Below are positions 54,072 to 61,856 of a stretch of DNA of 64,000 nucleotides, in pieces (within the stretch, counting starts at the first letter, position 1; the number at the start of each line of letters is the position of its first letter). The translations under genes were made by a program, and so were the position numbers. The stretch is from contig JAOZHX010000008.1 of NCBI GenBank assembly GCA_026014665.1, positions 62,001-126,000 on the forward strand. The letters are read 5' to 3'. The DNA comes from Candidatus Bathyarchaeota archaeon (GTDB lineage Archaea; Thermoproteota; Bathyarchaeia; Bathyarchaeales; Bathycorpusculaceae). The notes beneath the pieces are model-generated. The model searched no databases and was not told the origin of the DNA. It saw only the letters and a list, made by a program, of their open reading frames with translations.

Positions 54072-55706
54072 ATGATTAAACTGTCCACTCCGTTAGAGTT
54101 CAAAGCAAGTGATATCCCAAATGACCCTGGAGTTTACCTCTTCAAGGATGAGCGGGACGAAATCCTCTACATCGGCAAAGCCAAAAGCCTCCGGGCTCGA
54201 GTCAAAAGTTACTTTTCAAGCAACGACCACCCAGCCAAAACACGCCAGTTGGTAGGGCGCATCCGCCAAATCGACTGGGTCATCGTCAACAACGAGGTTG
54301 AGGCGCTTCTGCTGGAGAACAAGCTCATCAAGCAGCATACGCCCAAGTACAACGTTAACCTCAAAGACGCTAAAACCTACGCTTACATAGCCCTGACAAG
54401 AGAAGCCTACCCGAGGATACTGACCAGCCGCAAAGTCAGCCGTAAACTCGAATCTTTCGGACCCTACACTGACGGCTTTACAAGACGAGACCTGCAGCGG
54501 CTGGTAGTGCGAGTTTTCAAGCTGCGAACGTGCAAGACCATGCCTAAACGTGCCTGCCTAAACTACCACATCCACCTGTGCACGGCGCCATGCATAGGCA
54601 ACGTCACCGCAGAAGCCTACGCGGAACAGGTGCGTCAAGCACGGGCTTTCTTGAATGGAAGCTACCAGCAAACAATCGGACTGCTAAGCGCCCAGATGCA
54701 AATCGCTTCGGCATCCCAGAAGTACGAAGAAGCATTGGAGTTGCGCAACCAAATCGCCTCCATCCGCCTCCTCACGGAACGCCAAATCGTGGACAACGAA
54801 CGACGCTTCGACCAGGACGTTTTGGTGTTTAGGCAGGTGGGCGAGAAGCTGCTGGCGGTGCAGATGGGTGTGCGCAGGGGCGTGCTTTTGGGCAAGAAAG
54901 AGTTCAGTGTGGATGTGCAGCCGCAGATTGAGCAGGAATTCCTTAAAGCCTACTACTCCGCCAACCAGATTCCACGGGAGATTTTGCTGAACAAGCCGTG
55001 TTGGCAGGGAAACGAGGAAAAAGCCGCCTTGGAAGAGTTCCTGTCGGCTAAACGGCTGGCGCCTGTTTCACTTGTGATTCCAAGACGCCAAGACAAACTG
55101 GCGCTGCTAAGGCTGGCGGAAAAGAACCTTGAATCTAGCCTGGAGGTTGACTGCGCCCTTGTCGACTTGCAGAACAACCTTAACCTGCCAGTCCTGCCCA
55201 GAGTAATCGAATGCTTTGACATCTCAAACCTTGGCGCGGAACACGTTGTTTCAGGCATGGTCACTTTCAAAGACGCCAAACCCGATAAGCGAAACTACCG
55301 CAAATTCAAAATCAAAACCTTCCAAGGACAGGACGATTTTGCCGCAATTAATGAGGTCGTTGCCCGACGTTACAAGCGCCAACTGGAAGAGAAAAATCCC
55401 TTGCCTGACCTAATAGTGATTGACGGGGGACCTGGACAGGTGGGCGCGGCAAAGGCGGCGTTGCAAACGCTTGGAATGCAGGTTCCGCTCATCGGGCTGG
55501 CTAAGGAGCATGAAGAAATTTACCTGCCCGACGAGACTACGCCAAGACGCTTTGATAAGAACACCCGCATGATGCTGTTGCTAAGAAAAATCCGCGATGC
55601 CGCACACGACTTCTCACTAGGTTACAACCTAAAAAGAAGAGAAATGAAAACAAGAGATGAATTCAAACACAAATTAAATTTGGGTAAGATTCATAAACAA
55701 ACATAA
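54072..55706 (+). CDS. uvrC: excinuclease ABC subunit C, lacking the C-terminal HhH domain
   Basis: A 544-aa dual-incision nuclease. N-terminal GIY-YIG domain (GVYLFKDERDEILYIGKAKSLRARV, about 20-45), Cys cluster (CKTMPKRACLNYHIHLCTAPC), UVR motif (about 205-235) and RNase H-like 5'-incision domain (CFDISNLG, LIVIDGGPGQV, IGLAKEHEEIYLPD). Typical UvrC continues for 50-70 residues with tandem helix-hairpin-helix motifs; here the protein ends shortly after RDAAHDFSLGYNLKRR. The stop is followed 16 bases later by another gene, so there is no detached HhH. Confidence 0.95.
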   Translation: MIKLSTPLEFKASDIPNDPGVYLFKDERDEILYIGKAKSLRARVKSYFSSNDHPAKTRQLVGRIRQIDWVIVNNEVEALLLENKLIKQHTPKYNVNLKDAKTYAYIALTREAYPRILTSRKVSRKLESFGPYTDGFTRRDLQRLVVRVFKLRTCKTMPKRACLNYHIHLCTAPCIGNVTAEAYAEQVRQARAFLNGSYQQTIGLLSAQMQIASASQKYEEALELRNQIASIRLLTERQIVDNERRFDQDVLVFRQVGEKLLAVQMGVRRGVLLGKKEFSVDVQPQIEQEFLKAYYSANQIPREILLNKPCWQGNEEKAALEEFLSAKRLAPVSLVIPRRQDKLALLRLAEKNLESSLEVDCALVDLQNNLNLPVLPRVIECFDISNLGAEHVVSGMVTFKDAKPDKRNYRKFKIKTFQGQDDFAAINEVVARRYKRQLEEKNPLPDLIVIDGGPGQVGAAKAALQTLGMQVPLIGLAKEHEEIYLPDETTPRRFDKNTRMMLLLRKIRDAAHDFSLGYNLKRREMKTRDEFKHKLNLGKIHKQT

Positions 55707-55721
55707 CTAAGATTACTTTGT

Positions 55722-56678
55722 ATGTTAATGGCGCTGATGGTTGCCTATAACTATCCATTTAAACTCATTCTTGGTCCAGCGCTGATGATACCCTTAGCCA
55801 TCGCTCTAATGTTAGCGTTAAAGGTTCCATCATTAAGGAAAGCCATTGGCGCCTTCCTGATTGTCGTCGGCTTAGTAGGTGCAGGGTTAACGACTTTTAC
55901 CTTATTTATCGAAGGTTTTTTTATTGCATTGGCGACTTCGACATTTGGCGCTTTTCTTTTCGCCTTCTACCGTGCAAAGGTTTCCAAAGTAAAATTCTCT
56001 TCGTTAAGACTTATGTTGTGGCTTAGCCTCATTTCATTTCTATTGATTATAGTTCCCCTGTTTCTGCGTTTAACTTCTGGATTTTTTGTTTTAGCTTATT
56101 TAGCTATAATGGGCGCTTTAACGCTAGGAATCGTGGTTGCTTCAATAGCTAATTCAAAGTTTACTTTACAGCACATGGAGAAGTGGCATGCAAACCTTGA
56201 AAAAACGTGGCGACTCAAAAGAGCTTTATACATTTTTCTTATCGCTGTAATCATAGTTTCTTCTTTGCTGATTAGCGTTAGAGCAACAGGTGTTGTCAGA
56301 GAGGAGTATCTTGAAAACTTTAATTATGTGGGAGAACCAAACTTAACAATCGTTGGAACCATAAATTCTGTATCATACAACCATGAAGTCAACACTGGCT
56401 ATAGCTACCACATTTTCCCAGCGTACATAACGCTGAAGATGCAATCAATCGTCTGGAGTAGTAATGAATTGAGCAATCAAACCTTCGCCTGCGATTACCT
56501 TAGCCAAAAAAAGGAATTAACAGTGTACTATGAGAAAACCGATGTTCCCAGCCTAACGGTTGGGCAGCAAGTGCAAGTTTGTGGGTACTACCGCATGTGG
56601 TTCGAGGATTCAATATACTCTGATGTTCTCGTTGTCTCGCCAAACGTAAACGGCAGTTACGTTAACATATTATTATAA
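55722..56678 (+). CDS. multispan membrane protein, unknown
   Basis: A 318-aa protein with five hydrophobic spans in the first 155 residues (two near 1-40, then about 45-80, 92-115 and 120-145) and one near 170-190, followed by an extracellular domain of about 120 residues with beta character and a sequon (NLTIVG, YSYHIFPAYITLKM, LTVGQQVQVCGYYRMW). The last part resembles an OB-like or E3-ligase GIDE-like domain but I cannot assign it. It starts 16 bases after uvrC and may be read from the same transcript. Confidence 0.6.
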   Translation: MLMALMVAYNYPFKLILGPALMIPLAIALMLALKVPSLRKAIGAFLIVVGLVGAGLTTFTLFIEGFFIALATSTFGAFLFAFYRAKVSKVKFSSLRLMLWLSLISFLLIIVPLFLRLTSGFFVLAYLAIMGALTLGIVVASIANSKFTLQHMEKWHANLEKTWRLKRALYIFLIAVIIVSSLLISVRATGVVREEYLENFNYVGEPNLTIVGTINSVSYNHEVNTGYSYHIFPAYITLKMQSIVWSSNELSNQTFACDYLSQKKELTVYYEKTDVPSLTVGQQVQVCGYYRMWFEDSIYSDVLVVSPNVNGSYVNILL

Positions 56679-57098
56679 GCATTTTTTTAGTGCATCTTCA
56701 AGATCACTAAAACCCTTGATAATCACGTCTGAATGAAACACAATCCATGGGCTCAAACACTTATTCTCTGAGATGACTATGACTTTTTTACCCTTGCGTT
56801 TGGCATAGAACATTTCCATGCAAGCACCCGCCGAAAGAATGGGCAAATAGACGACCATGACATCACAGCGGTCGGCATCCTCGAGGTCTCTTTGAATAAA
56901 ATCGAACACTGGAACTTTGTCCCACCAGCATTCTTCAGTTCCATTGTAGAGGACACGCTCACGTTTCCAAGGATCGATTACGATTAATCCGAGTTTTTGG
57001 CAAATACCTGTGATTATCTTTCTATATTCCTGTTGTCTTTCCATGCCAAGGATGGGACCTGAGATGAAAACTAGCTTAGCCAAATCATCACCGAGCAA
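56673..57098 (-). CDS. nucleoside 2-deoxyribosyltransferase-like protein
   Basis: A 141-aa Rossmann-like protein: KLVFISGPI (first strand and loop), a long insert, then RDLEDADRCDVMVVYLPILSAGACMEMFYAKRKGKKVIVIS, the block in which N-deoxyribosyltransferases carry an Asp for sugar binding and a catalytic Glu (here within the CMEMFYA helix). Such folds occur in nucleotide salvage and in defence effectors; context does not choose. The 3' end overlaps the preceding gene by 6 bases. Confidence 0.7.
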   Translation of the reverse strand: MLGDDLAKLVFISGPILGMERQQEYRKIITGICQKLGLIVIDPWKRERVLYNGTEECWWDKVPVFDFIQRDLEDADRCDVMVVYLPILSAGACMEMFYAKRKGKKVIVISENKCLSPWIVFHSDVIIKGFSDLEDALKKCL

Positions 57099-57286
57099 AG
57101 CAACTTAGTTTTGTCTAAGATTCAAAGATTTCGCTATTCTCTGCTCAAATTTTAAAGGTTATGAAATGTGATGGGCTGTTTCGGATGGGATTGCGCTTTA
57201 AGGATAATTATATTAGCGGAGAAAGATCATACAAGTCAGAGTCAACAACCTAGCGAAAACAGGTTTAGAGATAGGAGGTTACTGCC

Positions 57287-57652
57287 GTAAAGAGTCCCCA
57301 TAAAGGTGGATTGCTTATTGTTAGTTTAATAATCATGAGTTGTGCTGTTGCTGGTCAAAACGGTGACCTTTGGTTAGCGAGAGCCCAGCGTTTCCCACCA
57401 AGATTTTCCAATATACTCCCTGAACCTACATCAACGCCGAATCCTTCACCAACACCAACCCCGATATCTGTTCCAAGTCCGACCCAACCCACAGGTGCAG
57501 CCCTGACGCTTGGCAGTTCAGGTGTGGCTGATCTTATATCCCAAGTTGACCTTTTTGCGCTGGCTAAGATTGTGATTGTTGGTTTATGCGTAATGTGGGC
57601 GTTAATTATCTTGTTCTACATTGATAGGGAATTTGAAAAAAAGAAGCACTAA
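57287..57652 (+). CDS. small secreted membrane protein with Pro/Thr linker
   Basis: From the TTG at 57311 the protein is 113 aa; the frame is open to 57275 and a strong GGAGGT (57274-57279) stands 7 bases before GTA at 57287, which would add VKSPHKGG and give a proper basic head to the signal helix. I therefore mark 57287 as a possible non-standard start. After the signal come a short segment, a Pro/Thr/Ser linker (about 38-60), and a C-terminal span (about 82-105) with a charged tail. Function unknown. Confidence 0.5.
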   Translation, partial: VKSPHKGGLLIVSLIIMSCAVAGQNGDLWLARAQRFPPRFSNILPEPTSTPNPSPTPTPISVPSPTQPTGAALTLGSSGVADLISQVDLFALAKIVIVGLCVMWALIILFYIDREFEKKKH

Positions 57653-57740
57653 CAGTAATGTATCGCTTTTAGAGCCATGGTGGCGGCTCTTTTTCGAAGC
57701 ACTAATAGCCTAGTTTGCAATTAGTATCTATTGTTTTGTT

Positions 57741-57878
57741 ATGACTTATGAACGGTTTTTATGCTCAATTTGCGGCGCTGAATTTTCCAATCCAGAAGAA
57801 CTGCGATTGCACAGGATGAACGTTCATAAGGGCCAATCAAGGGAGCAACCAAAAGACAACTCTGAAAACAAAGAATAA
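57741..57878 (+). CDS. C2H2 zinc-finger microprotein
   Basis: A 45-aa protein: C8-x2-C11-x12-H24-x4-H29 with the hydrophobic F15 and L21 in canonical positions, giving one classical C2H2 finger (LCSICGAEF, ELRLHRMNVH) followed by a short acidic tail. ATG start. Single-finger C2H2 proteins of this size occur in archaea and are thought to bind nucleic acid or protein; its target is unknown. Confidence 0.65.
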   Translation: MTYERFLCSICGAEFSNPEELRLHRMNVHKGQSREQPKDNSENKE

Positions 57879-58065
57879 GTCTTCGTGTTTCTGTTTTTGA
57901 TTAATTACAAAATAAACCTTGGTATGACTACATTTTTGACATCGAGTTTCCAACACACTTTTTCATCAAATCTTTATTTCTTAGTTTGTTGGGTAAGTGT
58001 GCATTTAGTCTGCTTTGAGGGAACGTTAGAACGCTTAACAATGGTAGCTTATGTGGATTAATGTG

Positions 58066-58260
58066 GGCTCTCAGCATGCTACCACAACCACAAGAATGCA
58101 CCTTCAACATAGAGCCATGTTGGGCGTGTGGAGAAAAACGCCTATCCCACACCGCAACAGACAACAAAAAACGTTGCAACAACAAAAAACAACGCGTTCC
58201 TTAAGCAGCCATGTGGCACTCAAAAAACTGCAACACTCACACAAAAAGAGAACAACCATT
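58066..58260 (-). repeat. dispersed repeat, copy C (diverged)
   Basis: Read on the minus strand, the part nearest 58066 matches the end of copies A and B: CAACAT-GGCTCT-ATGTTG then a TGTGGTTGTGGTAGCATGCTGA segment. One frame encodes VAVWDRRFSPHAQHGSMLK then CGCGSML, paralleling VTVWQKTITPRKQHGSMLK then CECGSML of copy B. The other half is G/T-rich but not clearly alignable. It accounts for a large part of the 560-base gap between the zinc-finger and UlaG-like genes, in which I find no other gene. Confidence 0.5.
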
Positions 58261-58443
58261 AACTCAACCGTCCACCAGCCAAACAAACCGCACTCTCCTA
58301 ATGGATGTGGTAGGGAAGTTACGCCTTTCAACACGAACAATGCCAAAGCCATAAGATAGGATACTCAACGTAGTTTCGGTATCTCTTTGAGATACACAAC
58401 TTCTTTAAAACGCTCTTACATATTATTTTTAGAGGAACAAGTT

Positions 58444-59133
58444 ATGTCCATCCAGAAAACGCCTGAACCAAACACCATCTTCTTTGTCTGGTTCAACCAA
58501 TATGCAGGCATCCTGATAAAAACCCCGACCAAAACCCTCACCATCGACCCTGTTGACATAAAACCCAAGAATCTCCAAAACGTCGATGCGATACTTATAA
58601 CTCACGAACACTATGACCATCTCGACCCGCACCTAATCACAGAAATACAAAAAGCAAGCAACTGCACCGTCATTGCCGATTCCGCCTCCAAACGAAAACT
58701 CCAATTTACCATACCCAAAGAAAACCTAAAAGAAGCGACGCCGGGAAAAGAAGCAAACATTGGCGGAGTCACCATTAGAGCAGAAAAATGTAACCACCCC
58801 GCGCAGACGCCAGTAACATACATAATAACTAGCGAAGACGGTGTCAAAATTTACCATACTGCAGATAGCTTGCCCTTCCCAGAATTAGCAGCCATGGGTA
58901 AACAAGAAAACTTTGATTTGGTCTTCTGCACAGTCGGCATAGCACCGAACGCTTCATCTCAATCAGGTTTTGAAATCGCACGTCTAACCAGGCCCCAAAT
59001 CGCCGTTCCCTACCATACCGCAACCATCCAAAGTCAAAATGAATTTGCTTCCTTACTCAAAAGGCAACTTCCTAATACCACATGCTTGATTCCTGAACAG
59101 AACAAAATCTACCAAATAACTAAAAGGAAGTGA
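58444..59133 (+). CDS. UlaG-like metallo-beta-lactamase-fold hydrolase
   Basis: A 229-aa metal-dependent hydrolase. The zinc site is ITHEHYDHLD (HxHxDH at 54-59), a later His in CNHPAQTP and an Asp/His in YHTADSLPF, with a C-terminal VPYHT. UlaG-type enzymes hydrolyse lactones or phosphodiesters; substrate here unknown. ATG 58444 follows GAGGAACAAG; a TTG further upstream is less likely. pyrE follows after 43 bases in the same direction. Confidence 0.85.
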   Translation: MSIQKTPEPNTIFFVWFNQYAGILIKTPTKTLTIDPVDIKPKNLQNVDAILITHEHYDHLDPHLITEIQKASNCTVIADSASKRKLQFTIPKENLKEATPGKEANIGGVTIRAEKCNHPAQTPVTYIITSEDGVKIYHTADSLPFPELAAMGKQENFDLVFCTVGIAPNASSQSGFEIARLTRPQIAVPYHTATIQSQNEFASLLKRQLPNTTCLIPEQNKIYQITKRK

Positions 59134-59176
59134 AAAAATTAAAACAGAAAAAATTATTATTGAAAAAAAAGACAAA

Positions 59177-59767
59177 ATGGCAAACATACTCTTTAAGATC
59201 GGCGCAATTAAATTTGGAGTCTTCAAACTTTCCAGTGGAAAAGCTAGCCCCTACTACATAGACCTGAGAGTTATCCCCAGTTTCCCAGATGCTTTTCGAG
59301 AAATCTGTGACTTCTACGTCGAATATATAACCAACAACATCGGACTCAAAAACTTTGATCGCATAGCAGGTATCCCATTGGCAGGCCTGCCCTTTGCAAG
59401 TCAAATAGCTTACAACCTGCATAAACCCTTCCTTTATGTACGGAAAGGCATCAAACTGCATGGTAGAGAACGCAGAGTTGAAGGCATTCTTGTCTCAGGC
59501 GACAGAGTCCTGCTAATTGACGACTTACTCACTACAGGCTTAACACTCAAAAAAGCTTCCGATGCAGTCAAAGCAGAAGGCGGAATCGTGACAGGAGCCG
59601 TTGTTTTCTTAGACCGGGAAGAAGGCGGCAAACAACTCTTAGAAGCTAACGGAGTAAAGCTTCATTCTTTGCTGAAGATAAGTGAAATCGCCGACACACT
59701 CTTTGAAATTGGAGCCATAGACGAAGAAAGCCTAAAAACCATTCTTAAGCAAATAAAAAAGCAATAA
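59177..59767 (+). CDS. pyrE: orotate phosphoribosyltransferase
   Basis: A 196-aa enzyme of pyrimidine synthesis that converts orotate and PRPP to orotidine monophosphate. The PRPP-binding motif is VLLIDDLLTTGLTL (about 112-125); RIAGIPLAGLPFA, LYVRKGIKLHG (the flexible catalytic loop) and the N-terminal FKLSSGKASPYYIDLR are OPRTase blocks. Length is normal. Other pyr genes are not in the window. Confidence 0.93.
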   Translation: MANILFKIGAIKFGVFKLSSGKASPYYIDLRVIPSFPDAFREICDFYVEYITNNIGLKNFDRIAGIPLAGLPFASQIAYNLHKPFLYVRKGIKLHGRERRVEGILVSGDRVLLIDDLLTTGLTLKKASDAVKAEGGIVTGAVVFLDREEGGKQLLEANGVKLHSLLKISEIADTLFEIGAIDEESLKTILKQIKKQ

Positions 59768-59774
59768 CAAACAC

Positions 59775-60335
59775 TTATTCATAAAAAATCAAGCTGCTCT
59801 CTTCAAGCATAGCACGAAGTTTATCCACCGCAACATACACGTCTTGCTCTCTCTTGGCGCCTGTACAAACCAGCTTTCCACTAGCAAACAGCAAGATTAC
59901 TACCTTGGGCTCTTCCATGCGATAAATTAAACCTGGGAATTGTTCCGGCTCGTACATCGCGTGGCCCAAAACATATGCTGCTTTTTCCAGGTCAATCATG
60001 CCACCTAACACTCCAGAGGCAACTATGTTTTGAATTTTAAGGTCAGGTTTGCCTATAATTATGATTCCGCCTTTCTTAAGTTCTTTAACTACTTTCATGA
60101 CTGCACGTTTTGCTTCTTTTTCAGATTTTGCCCCTGTGCAAACCATCTTGCCTGAATTAAAAATTAATGTTGCTGTTTTTGGGCGTTTTAATCGGAAGAC
60201 TAATCCTGGAAACTGTTCAGGGCGGTATTCCACGCCGGGATAACCCTTAACGACGGCATTCAAATCGACTTTTTGGTTTAATGTTGCTGAAGCGACCACG
60301 TTTTCGATGCTTATTAAAGTTTTATCTTTAGGCAT
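59775..60335 (-). CDS. tbp: TATA-box-binding protein
   Basis: A 186-aa archaeal TBP made of two direct repeats of about 90 residues: IENVVASATLNQKVDL...YRPEQFPGLVFRL...GKMVCTGAKSEKEA and IQNIVASGVLGGMIDL...YEPEQFPGLIYRM...GKLVCTGAKREQDV. It binds TATA boxes and recruits TFB and RNA polymerase, fixing the archaeal identity of the window. A short acidic end follows the second repeat. Its own TATA box is at 60381-60390. Confidence 0.97.
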   Translation of the reverse strand: MPKDKTLISIENVVASATLNQKVDLNAVVKGYPGVEYRPEQFPGLVFRLKRPKTATLIFNSGKMVCTGAKSEKEAKRAVMKVVKELKKGGIIIIGKPDLKIQNIVASGVLGGMIDLEKAAYVLGHAMYEPEQFPGLIYRMEEPKVVILLFASGKLVCTGAKREQDVYVAVDKLRAMLEESSLIFYE

Positions 60336-60380
60336 ATTACTCCCTAACCGCCCTCATGTATGCATTTATCAGAGACTTAC

Positions 60381-60390
60381 TTTATAAATA
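60381..60390 (-). promoter_or_regulatory. TATA box of the tbp gene
   Basis: TATTTATAAA on the minus strand, about 50 bases before the ATG; predicted start near 60360 and a leader of about 25 bases. Confidence 0.55.
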
Positions 60391-60413
60391 CATCTATGGT
60401 GGTTGGCTGGTTT

Positions 60414-61064
60414 TCAGTTGGTGGTTTGTGGCTTTTTTTTGCGTTTTTTGAGGGGTAGGATGAATTCAACGAAGGCTAACAAGAAGATGAGTGTGGCGAT
60501 TGTTGGTAATCCGTATGGGTTATTTTTGATGAATAGGGTTATGTTTCCAAACCATGGGATGCGTAGGAGGACTTTTCCTACTACTAATTCTTGAGGGACT
60601 CCTCGTGGATCTGGGATGTCGTCGAAGTAGAATGGGTTGTTTGGCCATAGTATGGGTCCGTTTGCGTCGCCTTTGGTTTTGAAATATGTGGTGCCGTTGA
60701 TGGTTTGTTTTGAGATGATGCGGTGGACGATGAGGTTGTTGTTTTTTGGGTCTTTGTATACGATGATGTCGCTGTTTGGGTAATGTGTGTTGAGTTCTTC
60801 TGGCTTTATTCCTTGGATGATCAATATATCGCCAACGTGTAAAGTGTTGTCGAATGGGTGGCTCCAGCCATCGCAGTTGCCGTCATGGGGTATGCACATG
60901 CTGCCGCTTTCTACTGTCAGAAAAGGATAGTGCGTGTTGAGTAGGAGTTGGAAGCTGTAGAAAGCTCCTAAGACGATGCCGACAATTAGGGTAATGCCGA
61001 TTACAACTTTGAATAGTTCTTTTTTCCAGATTTTTTTTGGGAGAGCGATTTTTTTGGTCAGCAT
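60414..61064 (-). CDS. archaeal signal peptidase I (S26B, Sec11-like)
   Basis: A 216-aa membrane protease that removes signal peptides. N-terminal span (about 20-42), catalytic Ser in VESGSM (S55), His in IVHRII (H114; archaeal/ER-type enzymes use His in place of the bacterial Lys) and Asp in KGDANG (D133), then a C-terminal span (about 178-202). It is the likely processing enzyme for the many secreted proteins of this region. Confidence 0.9.
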   Translation of the reverse strand: MLTKKIALPKKIWKKELFKVVIGITLIVGIVLGAFYSFQLLLNTHYPFLTVESGSMCIPHDGNCDGWSHPFDNTLHVGDILIIQGIKPEELNTHYPNSDIIVYKDPKNNNLIVHRIISKQTINGTTYFKTKGDANGPILWPNNPFYFDDIPDPRGVPQELVVGKVLLRIPWFGNITLFIKNNPYGLPTIATLIFLLAFVEFILPLKKRKKKPQTTN

Positions 61065-61165
61065 TGCGTTGATTTAGATTGAACTTTGTTTTAAAACTAC
61101 CGTTTTTTGGGTGAAATAGAAAAATGAGAGTGCTTTATTTTGCAACCGGATTTGTTTGGTTGCGT

Positions 61166-61336
61166 TTAAATTTTTTGTTTGTTTAGGACTTCGCGGAAGA
61201 CGTTGCCGCATTTGGGGCATTCGTAGAGTCCGATTTCTAGTTGCATGCGTTTTCCGGCTTTATCTGGGCGACCTGCCATTTTCCATGTTTTTTTGGGTTG
61301 TGCAACTTCTGTTCCGCATTTGGGGCATTTAGCCAT
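61166..61336 (-). CDS. zinc-ribbon protein, 56 aa
   Basis: A small basic protein with two CPxCG knuckles: AKCPKCGTEV at the N-terminus and YECPKCGNVF near residue 42, joined by a basic linker (PKKTWKMAGRPDKAGKR). GGAGG lies nine bases before ATG 61336, which fixes the start; the longer frame to 61462 is rejected. Such proteins are widespread in archaea and may bind nucleic acid or RNA polymerase. The upstream promoter carries the GGGGGCTATAG box about 200 bases away, implying a long leader. Confidence 0.8.
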   Translation of the reverse strand: MAKCPKCGTEVAQPKKTWKMAGRPDKAGKRMQLEIGLYECPKCGNVFREVLNKQKI

Positions 61337-61535
61337 ACAAGTTTTTCCTCCGTAGTATCGCTCCCATGCTTTTAGGCTGATGGAATAAAAAACTTTCCAT
61401 ACGTTTCGCATCGATATTGCCTTTGCCGCTGGTTTATTTAGGCACTTTTCTGTCAATGCCAAAAATTGCGGGGTTGTGGTGGTTTTGGCAAGCAGGAGCA
61501 GAGGTCAGAGTGCTTGGGTTAGCGGCGATTTTTTT

Positions 61536-61556
61536 CTATAGCCCCCTTTTATAAAG
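61536..61556 (-). promoter_or_regulatory. promoter with TATA box and GGGGGCTATAG element (zinc-ribbon gene)
   Basis: On the minus strand CTTTATAAAA (61556-61547) runs straight into GGGGGCTATAG (61546-61536). This is the third copy of the arrangement at 37985 and 45161. Transcription would start near 61530, about 195 bases before the zinc-ribbon ATG. Confidence 0.6.
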
Positions 61557-61602
61557 CCGTATACAACGGCGTATGCGTTGAGGGCCAGAAAAACTGTTGT
61601 TT

Positions 61603-61623
61603 CCCAGATCCCTCCCTCCTCCC
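61603..61623 (-). other. potential G-quadruplex sequence
   Basis: The minus strand reads GGG-AGGA-GGG-A-GGG-ATCT-GGG: four G3 tracts with loops of 4, 1 and 4 bases. It lies about 50 bases upstream of the TATA box of the zinc-ribbon gene, on the same strand, in otherwise AT-rich DNA between 61463 and 61856 where I see no gene. Confidence 0.45.
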
Positions 61624-61856
61624 TATCAGTTTGAGCACATAAACGAAATCATCCTAACTTGAAAGCGGGAAATCCAAAAAAAATATTTCAACAGCAAACA
61701 ATGCTTTCCCTGGACAAGCAACAATCAATCTCATGTGTCATCAAACAGGCTTTTGAAAGAACGTTTTTCATGCAAGTTGTGAAGATGTGAGATGTTGAAT
61801 AATAAAAAGCAAGAAAGAAAAGAAAACTTGCTAAACTCTAACGTTATGTTGAGGGT

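Noticed and set aside
58104-58352. Minus-strand frame of 82 codons rich in Cys and Leu
   Set aside because: It lies in a different frame from the conserved QHGSMLK motif of repeat copy C; its composition follows from the G/T-rich repeat.
61337-61462. N-terminal extension of the zinc-ribbon protein
   Set aside because: GGAGG nine bases before ATG 61336 fixes the shorter start, and the extension has no family features.
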